Made by a program: the position numbers and the translations under genes. From NCBI GenBank assembly GCA_025353085.1, contig JANXRI010000455.1, forward strand, positions 1-8,321: DNA of 8,321 nucleotides, given 5' to 3'. This document shows positions 1-7,016 of the stretch, piece after piece (position 1 is the stretch's first letter; each line of letters begins with the position of its first letter). The notes below the pieces were generated by a model. It ran no database searches, was not told where the DNA came from, and was given only the letters and a program-made list of their open reading frames with translations. This DNA is from Betaproteobacteria bacterium (GTDB lineage Bacteria; Pseudomonadota; Gammaproteobacteria; Burkholderiales; SG8-41).

Positions 1-2
1 AA

Positions 3-74
3 GCGAAACAGTTTCTCGAGGCCGAATACGCCGAGTACAAAAACATACTCGGCGAACTGGGTCTCGCGAAATGA
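3..74 (+). CDS. C-terminal end of a Bug/TctC-family periplasmic receptor (5' partial)
   Basis: Reading frame 3 is open from the left edge and gives 23 residues ending in NILGELGLAK before TGA at 72-74. A helical tail of this type, with an acidic and aromatic run followed by a 'LGL' ending, is typical of Bug (TctC-like) solute receptors of tripartite tricarboxylate transporters. The stop overlaps the ATG of the next gene (ATGA, 71-74), so the two are probably translationally coupled in one operon. Only the tail is visible. The family call rests on its resemblance to Bug C-termini and on its neighbour being a clear Bug protein. Confidence 0.65.
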   Translation, partial: AKQFLEAEYAEYKNILGELGLAK

Positions 75-1042
75 AAGGCGCGGCGCTCGCGCACCTTGCG
101 GGTTTCGCGCTGGTGCTCGGGTCGTCCGGTGCATTAAGCCAGGTGTATCCAAACCGCCCCGTGCGCATACTGGTGCCGTTTCCGGCCGGCGCCGGCGTCG
201 ACATCGTCGCGCGCATGCTCGGTCAACCGCTCACGGAAATCTGGGGTCAAGCCGCGGTGATCGATAACCGGCCGGGCGCCGGCGGCACGATCGCCTGTGA
301 ACTCACCGCCACAGCAGCGCCCGATGGATACACCTTGCTCCTCGGCAATGTCAGCACGCTCGCGATGGCGCCCAGCCTCTACCAGAAAGTGAATTACGAT
401 CCGCTGCGCAGCTTCGCGCCGATAACGCTGCTCAACACCAGCGCGAATGTGCTGGTCGCGCACCCGAGCGTGCGGGCTACCGGCATCGCCGCGCTGATCG
501 CGCTCGCCAAAGCCAGGCCGGGCCAGATCAACTATGCATCCGCCGGTAGCGGCACTTCACCGCACCTCGCGGCTGAGCTATTTAAAACGATGGCGGGCGT
601 CGATCTCGTGCATGTCCCTTACAAGGGCAGCCCGCAGGCCCTCACGGATTTGCTCGGCGGGCAGACCCAGCTCATGTTCGCGAGCCTGGTGTCGGCGCTG
701 CCCCACATCCGCCAGTCGCGCCTGCGTGCGCTCGGCGTCACTGGCATCAAGCGCGCCGCCGCGCTGCCCGAAGTGCCAACCGTCAGCGAGGCCGGATTGC
801 ATGGCTATGAGGTATCAGTGTGGCAGGGCATGGTCGCGCCAGTCGGCACGCCGCAAAGCGTGATTGCGCAGTTACACCGGCAGATCGCCGCGATTTTACG
901 AGCGCCGGATATCCGCGAGCGGATGGCGATCCAGGGGTTGGAGGCCGTCACGAGTTCACCGGCCGAATTCCAAACTTATATTGCATCGGAATTTAGCAAG
1001 TGGGCGGCAGTAATCCGTCAGGCGGGGGTCGTAGCGGATTAA
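71..1042 (+). CDS. Bug/TctC-family tripartite tricarboxylate transporter substrate-binding protein
   Basis: This is a 323-aa periplasmic receptor, close to the usual length of about 320-330 aa. A signal peptide is visible: a short charged start (MKG), a hydrophobic stretch at about residues 5-20, and likely cleavage near ALS|Q at 23/24. There is no lipobox Cys. Family marks follow in order: YPNRPVRILVPFPAGAGVD (about 26-44), NRPGAGG (66-72), PDGYTLLLG (84-92), NYASAGSGTSPH (154-165) and VPYKGS (182-187). Such proteins bind carboxylates or other small organic acids in the periplasm. Some work with TctA/TctB membrane subunits, but many are orphans. No TctAB gene is in this window. The ligand cannot be read from sequence. 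The ATG overlaps the stop of the upstream Bug gene and lacks a clear Shine-Dalgarno, which fits coupling. Confidence 0.93.
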   Translation: MKGAALAHLAGFALVLGSSGALSQVYPNRPVRILVPFPAGAGVDIVARMLGQPLTEIWGQAAVIDNRPGAGGTIACELTATAAPDGYTLLLGNVSTLAMAPSLYQKVNYDPLRSFAPITLLNTSANVLVAHPSVRATGIAALIALAKARPGQINYASAGSGTSPHLAAELFKTMAGVDLVHVPYKGSPQALTDLLGGQTQLMFASLVSALPHIRQSRLRALGVTGIKRAAALPEVPTVSEAGLHGYEVSVWQGMVAPVGTPQSVIAQLHRQIAAILRAPDIRERMAIQGLEAVTSSPAEFQTYIASEFSKWAAVIRQAGVVAD

Positions 1043-1131
1043 ATCCCGGGGCGTGCGTGCTGCACGGCGCAAGATTCTTTAGTCGAGTAGTAAACACCGG
1101 TGCTCGCCGCTGACGTGCTGAAGACTACGCG

Positions 1132-1614
1132 TCAGCTGATGCGGTTCGGAATCTGGCGGCGGATGTCGCGCGACATTCTGAGGGCCGTTTCGATGCCGCT
1201 GTAATAGCCCGGGATGTATGCGGCCTCAATAAAGCCCATTGCGCGGTAAAAATTTCGCGCGGCGAAGTTATTCGCGCGCAACTCGAGATTGAAAGTCGTG
1301 ATGCCCGCGATCAACGCCGACTCTTCGAGCCAGTTCAGCAATTGCCGGCCGATGCCGCAGCGCTGGTGTGAAGGCGTGACCGCGAGCAGGCTCAGGTGCG
1401 CCTGCTCATCGCCGAAATTCATGATGGAAAAACCGGTCAGGTGATTGCGCACCCCGGCGACGACCACCGCGGTGTCTTTGGCCTGGATCGCGCGCGCGAC
1501 GCGCTTGGGATCCCATGACCAGCCGGATAGTCCCGTTTCGATCAATTCGCGCGACATCAACGCGATCAATTGCGCATCAGCGAAATTGGCAAGCCTCAAT
1601 GCCGGGGTAGACAT
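1132..1614 (-). CDS. GNAT-family N-acetyltransferase (RimI-like)
   Basis: A 160-aa protein, the usual size for a single GNAT domain. It transfers an acetyl group from acetyl-CoA to an amine; the acceptor is unknown. Visible marks are a beta-rich first half (VVVAGVRNHLTGF at about 50-62), strand 4 LSLLAVTP (74-81), and the acetyl-CoA pyrophosphate loop Q-R-C-G-I-G at 84-89 (pattern Q/RxxGxG/A). These are followed by LELRANNFAARNFYRAMGF (110-128), the conserved N-A-A-R-x-F-Y-x-x-x-GF segment of RimI-like enzymes, with Tyr123 in the place often used as general acid. RimI itself acetylates ribosomal protein S18, but the similarity seen here is only to the fold and RimI-type motifs. There is no good Shine-Dalgarno before the ATG (1612-1614). 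It lies downstream of msrB on the same strand, separated by a 213-bp spacer with an inverted repeat, and converges with the Bug gene. Confidence 0.88.
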   Translation of the reverse strand: MSTPALRLANFADAQLIALMSRELIETGLSGWSWDPKRVARAIQAKDTAVVVAGVRNHLTGFSIMNFGDEQAHLSLLAVTPSHQRCGIGRQLLNWLEESALIAGITTFNLELRANNFAARNFYRAMGFIEAAYIPGYYSGIETALRMSRDIRRQIPNRIS

Positions 1615-1695
1615 GAGTTGAAAGAATAGCAGGAACTATCGGAGAGCGGAACCACCTTGCAGGCAAAGCCGTTCAGGCAGCAACCGCTGGATCAA

Positions 1696-1811
1696 GCCGC
1701 AGATAAACGCAGATTTCAAATAGCCAAAACCCGTGCTCTGACCCGGCGCGTTCAGTCGCAACGACCGCACTTACCTTGATACATCCGCGTGCATCTGCGT
1801 TTATCTGCGGC
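1696..1811. repeat. 116-bp element bounded by a perfect 19-bp inverted repeat
   Basis: The left arm at 1696-1714 reads gccgcagataaacgcagat. The right arm at 1793-1811 is its exact reverse complement. They enclose 78 bp. Both flanking and inner neighbour bases fail to pair, so the repeat is exactly 19 bp. Each arm itself contains the heptamer ATCTGCG twice, spaced by TTT. The element lies between msrB and the GNAT gene, both on the minus strand. The right arm ends 16 bp before the msrB stop codon, so it falls in the 3' part of the msrB transcript. It could be a dispersed REP- or MITE-like intergenic repeat, or an RNA stem that protects or ends the msrB message. There is no T-run beside the arms, which argues against a simple intrinsic terminator. 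Confidence 0.85.
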
Positions 1812-1827
1812 AGGCCAGACTTGCTTC

Positions 1828-2391
1828 TCAGGCCTTGCCGGTTTTCGGAATGAACTTCAGCGCGACCCCATTGTTGCAGTAGCGCTTACCCGTCGGCGCC
1901 GGGCCGTCGTCGAAGATATGACCGTGATGGCCGCCGCAGCGGATGCAGTGATACTCGGTGCGCGGATAGAGAATCTTGTGATCCGTGCTCGTGCCGAAGG
2001 CGCCGGGGATTGCGGCGAAAAAGCTCGGCCAACCGGTGCCGCTTTCATATTTCATCGCTGAGGTGAAAACCGGCAGATCGCATCCGGCGCAGGTGAACAC
2101 GCCCTGGCGTTTTTCATTGTTAAGCGGGCTCGAACCCGGCCGCTCGGTGCCTTCTTCGCGCAATACTTCGTAAGACTGTCCGGGCAAGCGCGTCTTCCAC
2201 TCTTCTTTCGTGAGTTTGACGGGTTCGGTCGCCGACGGCACCTTGGCGCCGTCCGCAAGCAGCGCTTTCCAGTTTTTTTGCAGTTCCTCGACGGCCTTCA
2301 TCGATTCAGCCTGCGCGGCGATAACACGCGGCGCCAAGCCGAGCGCAAGCGGAATCCCGGCGAGTGCTTTCCAGAATGTGCGACGTTCCAT
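1828..2391 (-). CDS. msrB: Tat-exported peptide-methionine (R)-S-oxide reductase MsrB
   Basis: A 187-aa enzyme that reduces methionine-R-sulfoxide in oxidised proteins. The MsrB domain spans about residues 60-185. Zinc is held by two CxxC pairs, C101/C104 (CAGC) and C149/C152 (CIRC). GTGWPSF is at 118-124, CGGHHGHIFDDGP at 152-164, and the resolving-type catalytic segment RYCNNGVALKF has Cys172. The ATG at 2389-2391 was chosen over an upstream ATG (2485-2487) because an excellent Shine-Dalgarno (aggaggt) lies 7-8 bases before it and because the protein then begins MERRTFWKALAGIPLALGLA. That is a twin-arginine signal (ERRTFWK followed by a hydrophobic stretch). The enzyme is therefore probably periplasmic, repairing exported proteins. 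About 35 extra residues separate the signal from the catalytic domain. No cognate msrA or electron-donor gene is visible. Confidence 0.93.
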   Translation of the reverse strand: MERRTFWKALAGIPLALGLAPRVIAAQAESMKAVEELQKNWKALLADGAKVPSATEPVKLTKEEWKTRLPGQSYEVLREEGTERPGSSPLNNEKRQGVFTCAGCDLPVFTSAMKYESGTGWPSFFAAIPGAFGTSTDHKILYPRTEYHCIRCGGHHGHIFDDGPAPTGKRYCNNGVALKFIPKTGKA

Positions 2392-2551
2392 AAGGTTACC
2401 TCCTGTTGTCTGGTTAAGACCATTCGCGGCGCCATAAATTCCGTGCCACGCGGTCGGATACTTGAATAAGTCGGCGTCGCGCGCCAATCATTACACGGCG
2501 TAGCAGCGTATTGGAGTGAATATCGAGGTTCAGGTGGGTACGGTTTCACAG

Positions 2552-2580
2552 TTGCCGGTGAATTCAGATGCTCATGTAAT
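2552..2580 (+). promoter_or_regulatory. Candidate sigma70 promoter of the R-M gene
   Basis: TTGCCG at 2552-2557 (4 of 6 to TTGACA) and TGTAAT at 2575-2580 (5 of 6 to TATAAT) are separated by exactly 17 bp. Transcription would begin near 2587, giving a leader of about 130 nt before the TTG start at 2719. The inverted repeat at 2582-2595 covers the predicted start point and could be an operator. No dedicated controller gene is next to the R-M gene. This is a prediction from spacing and consensus only. Confidence 0.45.
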
Positions 2581-2701
2581 AATGCATTAGTGCATAGGTA
2601 AAAATATGAAAGCCGCCTCTTAAGTGGGTTTCCGGACGCGAGATATTTGCACCGACCACCAATATTCTCCTAGCGGGAGTGTTCGCCTGGATTTGCCTTT
2701 T

Positions 2702-2711
2702 ACGGAAGTGA
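2702..2711 (+). promoter_or_regulatory. Shine-Dalgarno site that supports the TTG start of the R-M gene
   Basis: ACGGAAGTGA matches the anti-Shine-Dalgarno complement AAGGAGGTGA at 8 of 10 positions and ends 7 bases before TTG at 2719-2721. The frame is closed by TAG at 2671-2673, and there is no ATG or GTG between that stop and the TTG. This makes TTG the best start. Confidence 0.65.
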
Positions 2712-2718
2712 ATCTGAT

Positions 2719-5700
2719 TTGAGCCAGGTATTAATCCAGCAATACCTCAATGAGCTTTCCACTCTAAAGAAGGTTTCCGGCACGACGCGTGAAAGCGTCG
2801 TGCGTGAGGCATTTAAGGATTTGCTCAAGGGCTGGGCGCGCTCGCACGATCTTGTCTTTGTCCCGGAATACGAAATTGCCACGCCCGCGAAAGACCGGCG
2901 TTACGTCGATGGAGCGCTGCTGCACGCATTGCGCATGCCGTTCGGTTACTGGGAAGCGAAAGACGAGGAGGACGACCTCAATGTCGAGATTGAGCGAAAA
3001 CTCAAGCGCGGCTATCCGCAAGACAATATTATTTTCGAGGATTCGACCGAGGCCGTCTTGATCCAGAACCGGCGCGAGGCTATGCGCTGTCCAGTGGATG
3101 ACGTGCGCTCGCTGGAAAAGCTGCTGAATCTGTTTTTTGGCTACGAACGCGCTGAAATTTCGGAGTTCCGCAAGGCGGTGGAGCAGTTCAAGCGCGACCT
3201 TCCCGCAGTGCTCGCTGCTCTGCGGGCAATGATCGAGGCGGCGTTTAACGACAATGCAAAATTTCGCATGGCAGCAAAGAGCTTTCTGAAACACGCCCAG
3301 GAAACTATCAATCCTGGCGTGACCGATGCTGATGTGCGCGAGATGTTGATTCAGCATATCCTGACCGAGGATATTTTCTCCAAGGTTTTCGGCGAGGACG
3401 ATTTCCATCACGAGAACAATATCGCCAAGGCGCTCTATGCGCTCGAAGCCACTTTTTTCACTGGCGGTCTGAAGAAGCGAACGCTGCGCGGCCTCGACGC
3501 TTATTACGCGGCGATCCGCGCCGCCGCGGCGCAGATCGGCAGCCATCATGAGAAGCAGACCTTCCTCAAGGTCATCTACGAGAATTTTTACAAGGTTTAC
3601 AACGTCAAGGCGGCCGACCGGCTGGGCGTCGTCTACACGCCAAACGAAATCGTGCGTTTCATGATCGAAAGCGCCGACTGGTTGTGCGAGAAGCACTTCG
3701 GCAAGAACCTGATTGACCGGGGCGTGGACATTCTCGATCCGGCCACCGGTACCGGCACCTTCATCTGCGAGCTGCTGGAGCACTATCGCGGCCAAAAAGC
3801 CAGGCTCAAACATAAATACCAGTTCGAGCTGCACGCCAACGAAGTCGCGATCCTGCCGTACTACGTCGCCAACCTCAATATCGAAGCGACTTACGCCGCG
3901 ATTACGGACGAATATCTGGAGTTCCCCAACCTCTGCTTTGTCGACACGCTGGATAACGTGGCGGGCTTACACAAGCACGCGGGACATATCGACGATTTGT
4001 TCGGCAGCGTGAGCGTGGAAAACGTCGCGCGCATCAAACGCCAAAATAGCCGCCGGATCAGCGTCGTCATCGGCAACCCGCCGTACAACGCCAATCAGGC
4101 AAACGAGAACGACAACAATAAGAACCGCGAATATCCCGAGATCGACAAGCGGATCAAGGAAACCTACATCGCCGAGAGCACGGCGCAGAAGACCAAGCTC
4201 TATGACATGTACGCACGCTTCTTCCGCTGGGCAAGCGATCGTTTGGATGCAAACGGCATTCTCGCGTTTATCAGCAACCGCAGCTTTATCGAAAGCCGCA
4301 CTTTCGACGGATTCCGTAAGGTGGTGGCGGAGGAGTTCAACGACGTTTACGTGGTGGATCTCGGTGGTGACGTGCGCTCGAACCCGAAGCTCTCAGGCAC
4401 TAAGCACAACGTGTTTGGCATCCAGGCTGGCGTTGCGATCAGTTTTATGGTCAAGCGTGCAAAAGCCAAAGGTTGCCGTATTTTTTATTTAAGACGACCG
4501 GAGCTTGAGCCTGCCGAAGACAAGCTTGCGTTTCTCGGCGGGGCAAAACTTTCGGCATTGCAAGTCAATGAGATTCAGCCTGACAAGAAGGGCAACTGGA
4601 TCAAACAGTCCAATACCGATTTCGAATCACTAATACCTATAGGTAATAAAGACTCCAAGCTTGCTCGGAAATCGACACAGGAAAAAGCAATATTTAAATT
4701 ATTCTCGCTTGGAATAGTGACAAACCGCGACGAGTGGGTTTATGACGATAGTCCTAAAACACTTGCGGCCAAGGTGGCTCACTTTTGCACGGCCTATCAG
4801 ACAGAAATGCAACGGTGGCAACGTGCTGGCAGCCCCAAAGCGACTGGAGATTTTGTCGATCGCTCGATTAAATGGACGACCGAACTGGAATCGCATATGC
4901 GCAGAGGCACGCAACTGTTGCCGGACAACTCGCATATTGTCGGCTCGTTATATCGACCATTCGTAAGTCGATTTACGTACTTTGCGCCGGTCATTACTCA
5001 CAGGCCGTATCAGAATTTCAACCTGTTTCCTGACAAGGAGCATCCGAATGTTGGATTCAGCTTCTCGGTAGAGGAGCGGAGCGAGTTTGGCGTGATCGCT
5101 ACAAACCGTCTTCCGAATAAGGACATGTTCATCCCGAGCGCTGCACAGATTGTTTGTCTCTGGAGATATGACGAAAGCGGCAATAGGGTTGATAACATAA
5201 CTGACTGGGCGCTCGATCAGTTTAAGAAACACTATCAATCCGGCCGCTCAAAGCCCAAGCGCGTTATAACCAAGGAAGCGATTTTCCATTACGTCTACGG
5301 CGTGCTGCACGATCCCGTCTATCGCGAGAAATACGCACTGAATCTCAAGCGCGAATTTCCACGCGTTCCGTTCTACGCTGATTTCTGGCAGTGGGCTGAC
5401 TGGGGCAGGGAATTGACGGAACTGCACATCGGTTACGAGACCGTTGCACCGGCAAAGCTCAAGCGCATCGACGTACCCGACGAGAAAGTGCGCAAGGCGG
5501 GACAAACACCCAAAGCGATGCTCAAAGCCGACGTGGAGGGCGGACGCATAGTGCTCGACAGCGAAACAACACTTTCCGGTGTGCCGCCCGAGGCATGGGA
5601 ATACAAGTTGGGCAACCGCTCGGCTCTGGCGTGGATACTCGATCAGTACAAGGAATCCAAGCCCAAGGATCCGACCATCCGCGAGAAGTTCGACACCTAC

Positions 5701-5808
5701 CGCTTCGCCGACTACAAGGAAAAGGTCATTGATCTTCTGATGCGCGTCACAACCGTTAGCGTTCGCACGGTTGCTATCGTGGAAGCAATGAAGAAAGCGC
5801 AGCGATAA
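2719..5808 (+). CDS. Single-chain restriction-modification enzyme, type ISP/IIG-like: nuclease plus N6-adenine methylase plus specificity region, no helicase
   Basis: A 1029-aa protein. Residues 1-125 look like a PD-(D/E)XK nuclease: Asp64 in RYVDGAL and Glu79-x-Lys81 in FGYWEAKDE, with Glu50 as a possible further metal ligand. About 130-300 is a helical connector containing DIFSKVFGEDDFHHENNIA (218-236), a segment typical of type ISP enzymes. The methylase core has the VVYTPNEIV entry (304-312), SAM-binding motif I LDPATGTGTF (339-348) and catalytic motif IV NPPY (453-456), which points to N6-adenine methylation. Residues from about 580 to the end resemble the ISP C-terminal specificity region (YRPF, then FYADFWQWADWGRELTELH near the end). 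Known LlaGI/LlaBIII-type ISP enzymes are about 1570 aa with a helicase between nuclease and methylase. No Walker A or DEAD-type motif is present here. It probably recognises, methylates and cuts DNA alone, as type IIG enzymes do. It starts with TTG, and a low-GC patch marks about 4621-4740. Confidence 0.87.
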   Translation: MSQVLIQQYLNELSTLKKVSGTTRESVVREAFKDLLKGWARSHDLVFVPEYEIATPAKDRRYVDGALLHALRMPFGYWEAKDEEDDLNVEIERKLKRGYPQDNIIFEDSTEAVLIQNRREAMRCPVDDVRSLEKLLNLFFGYERAEISEFRKAVEQFKRDLPAVLAALRAMIEAAFNDNAKFRMAAKSFLKHAQETINPGVTDADVREMLIQHILTEDIFSKVFGEDDFHHENNIAKALYALEATFFTGGLKKRTLRGLDAYYAAIRAAAAQIGSHHEKQTFLKVIYENFYKVYNVKAADRLGVVYTPNEIVRFMIESADWLCEKHFGKNLIDRGVDILDPATGTGTFICELLEHYRGQKARLKHKYQFELHANEVAILPYYVANLNIEATYAAITDEYLEFPNLCFVDTLDNVAGLHKHAGHIDDLFGSVSVENVARIKRQNSRRISVVIGNPPYNANQANENDNNKNREYPEIDKRIKETYIAESTAQKTKLYDMYARFFRWASDRLDANGILAFISNRSFIESRTFDGFRKVVAEEFNDVYVVDLGGDVRSNPKLSGTKHNVFGIQAGVAISFMVKRAKAKGCRIFYLRRPELEPAEDKLAFLGGAKLSALQVNEIQPDKKGNWIKQSNTDFESLIPIGNKDSKLARKSTQEKAIFKLFSLGIVTNRDEWVYDDSPKTLAAKVAHFCTAYQTEMQRWQRAGSPKATGDFVDRSIKWTTELESHMRRGTQLLPDNSHIVGSLYRPFVSRFTYFAPVITHRPYQNFNLFPDKEHPNVGFSFSVEERSEFGVIATNRLPNKDMFIPSAAQIVCLWRYDESGNRVDNITDWALDQFKKHYQSGRSKPKRVITKEAIFHYVYGVLHDPVYREKYALNLKREFPRVPFYADFWQWADWGRELTELHIGYETVAPAKLKRIDVPDEKVRKAGQTPKAMLKADVEGGRIVLDSETTLSGVPPEAWEYKLGNRSALAWILDQYKESKPKDPTIREKFDTYRFADYKEKVIDLLMRVTTVSVRTVAIVEAMKKAQR

Positions 5809-5824
5809 ACTTTGCAGGGATTCG

Positions 5825-5840
5825 AAAGGGCGTACCCTTT
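5825..5840. repeat. Small hairpin AAAGGG-CGTA-CCCTTT in the R-M / unknown gene spacer
   Basis: A perfect 6-bp stem with a 4-nt loop lies 17 bp after the R-M stop codon. It lacks a following T-run, so it is a weak terminator at best. It may slightly reduce read-through or stabilise the 3' end of the R-M message. The downstream gene begins 39 bp later, and no clear promoter separates the two. Confidence 0.35.
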
Positions 5841-5878
5841 ATTCTGCGTGCGTCAGAAAACAGGAATCTTACGTTCGG

Positions 5879-6877
5879 ATGACCTCTAAGCTTCGTGTGC
5901 CGGCATTCGCCTTGCCCTTGTCACTTCCCAAGTCTGAAGCGATTGCCTCATTTAATTCCAGCCTCACGGAATATGAACCCGAAATGTGGGAGCTTCGATA
6001 CCGTGTAGTCCGGTATCTGGAGCGAATGTCCGACGCTATGCTTCAACAGCGATATCGGGACATCGTGCGGAATCTCGAACGTCTCGTCAGCGTGGAAAGC
6101 GACGTAATCCCTATCGATTCGTTCTTGAGTTCGTGGTACTGGTTCCGAAAGGAACATCAGACTCCGCTCGAATTTCAGTTGCGCGACGCCGAGGCGCCAG
6201 CGCCACCCACCGGGCAGCTTTACCGACATTGCGAGGCACCGCGACGAGCAAGGCACCCTAACTACGGCGATGTGCTCTTTCGATATGGCTACATGGATGA
6301 CCTTTTGACTACTCTCTACGGCGGGACATTTCGTGTCGCACCAGCCTCTACCTATAAGGATATGGAGGGCGATGCTGCGCGGCAGGATGAGGAGCGCTCG
6401 AAGATCTCTTTCAGGGCGGGTCGGCATATCACAATCAGTACGGAGGACGGCGGGAAGTTCCCGATCCTTGGAGACCTACAGACCACCGCATCAGCCCCGA
6501 ACTACTACGTGATATGCATGAGTACGGAATGGGACGTAAAGTTGTTCACCGACTTTCGAGGAAACGGCTGCCTTGTTATCACAGAGCCAGAAACGTTTGC
6601 GACTCGTTTGGCCGAACACGGGGCTCGCGCATGGCCGCAGTGGTTCTTCCGCCACAATCCGATCGCGTATTTCGATCCTTACGACGTGAAAGAAAGGGAA
6701 CGTGTCGACCCGCTTATGTCCAAGGATTTTCGCTTCGCGTATCAACGAGAATACCGCTTCATCTGGGCGCCACAACTCGGACAAGTTGCCGATTACGCCC
6801 ACTTTCTTAATCTCGGGGCGCTCCACGACATCGCAGAGCTCTATGACGTTGACGGCACGAAGCACACACGGAGATGA
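5879..6877 (+). CDS. Uncharacterised protein downstream of the R-M gene (DUF2971-like pattern in the C-terminal part)
   Basis: A 332-aa soluble protein with no signal peptide or membrane segment. Residues 1-105 are mostly helical and polar. From about 130 a conserved-looking domain begins: DVLFRYGYMDDLLTTLYGGTF (131-151), then RVAPASTYKDMEGDAARQDEE (152-172), YYVICMSTEWDVKLFTDFRG (209-228), and FRFAYQREYRFIW (284-296). This order (a 'ky.. l...l..g.l...p..y.D' opening, a 'yviC.S...d..lf..f' strand, and a final 'Y..E.R..' segment) recalls DUF2971-type proteins and a group of hypothetical proteins I remember only by pattern. No function is established. It starts 70 bp after the R-M gene on the same strand. 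AGGA at 5862-5865 is 13 bases from the ATG, a weak ribosome site. Proximity suggests a link to the R-M system, but this is inference. Codon use is less GC-biased at third positions than in the Bug gene, consistent with accessory origin. Confidence 0.75.
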   Translation: MTSKLRVPAFALPLSLPKSEAIASFNSSLTEYEPEMWELRYRVVRYLERMSDAMLQQRYRDIVRNLERLVSVESDVIPIDSFLSSWYWFRKEHQTPLEFQLRDAEAPAPPTGQLYRHCEAPRRARHPNYGDVLFRYGYMDDLLTTLYGGTFRVAPASTYKDMEGDAARQDEERSKISFRAGRHITISTEDGGKFPILGDLQTTASAPNYYVICMSTEWDVKLFTDFRGNGCLVITEPETFATRLAEHGARAWPQWFFRHNPIAYFDPYDVKERERVDPLMSKDFRFAYQREYRFIWAPQLGQVADYAHFLNLGALHDIAELYDVDGTKHTRR

Positions 6878-7016
6878 GTTCGCAGAGGACAACGCTTTGC
6901 CTAATAGCTGCTCTCGACGTGCCTGGCCATGACCAATGTGACCAATCGACCCTGATGGGCGCGGCTTGTACGGGTTCGATTCCGATGGGACGACGGAATG
7001 CAAAAATCACTTTAAC

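Larger units (their letters stand above)
2392..2718. other. 327-bp divergent intergenic region between msrB (-) and the R-M gene (+)
   Basis: No convincing gene is present. The right half holds a candidate sigma70 promoter for the R-M gene (2552-2580), a small inverted repeat next to it (ATGCA-TTAG-TGCAT, 2582-2595, overlapping the palindrome TAATGCATTA at 2580-2589), and the Shine-Dalgarno before the TTG start. I found no strong promoter for msrB on the minus strand. The left part is open in the msrB frame as far as 2487, but I interpret this as untranslated leader because of the strong ribosome site at 2391. Confidence 0.6.

Noticed and set aside
1052..1066. Hairpin CGTGC-GTGCT-GCACG between the convergent Bug and GNAT genes as a terminator
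   Set aside because: The stem is only 5 bp and no T-run follows on either strand.
2392..2487. In-frame upstream extension of MsrB by 32 residues
   Set aside because: The strong Shine-Dalgarno and the twin-arginine signal both place the start at 2391.
2606..2623. Five-codon reading frame (MKAAS) in the leader of the R-M gene as a regulatory leader peptide
   Set aside because: It is too short to separate from chance, with only a weak ribosome site and no attenuator-like alternative hairpins.
2764..3834. Long antisense reading frame of 356 codons under the R-M gene
   Set aside because: It lies wholly opposite a well-supported gene and has no recognisable motifs; such frames arise from codon bias in GC-rich genes.
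6930..6947. Tandem 9-bp near-duplication (tgaccaatg / tgaccaatc)
   Set aside because: Only two short imperfect copies; this is compatible with chance and has no visible partner elsewhere in the window.
6969..6985. tRNA T-arm-like string (gggttcgattcc) between the unknown gene and the toxin-antitoxin locus, which might mark an attachment site
   Set aside because: The flanking bases do not form a proper 5-bp T-stem, no acceptor or anticodon arm can be built around it, and no matching copy was seen on the other side of the block.
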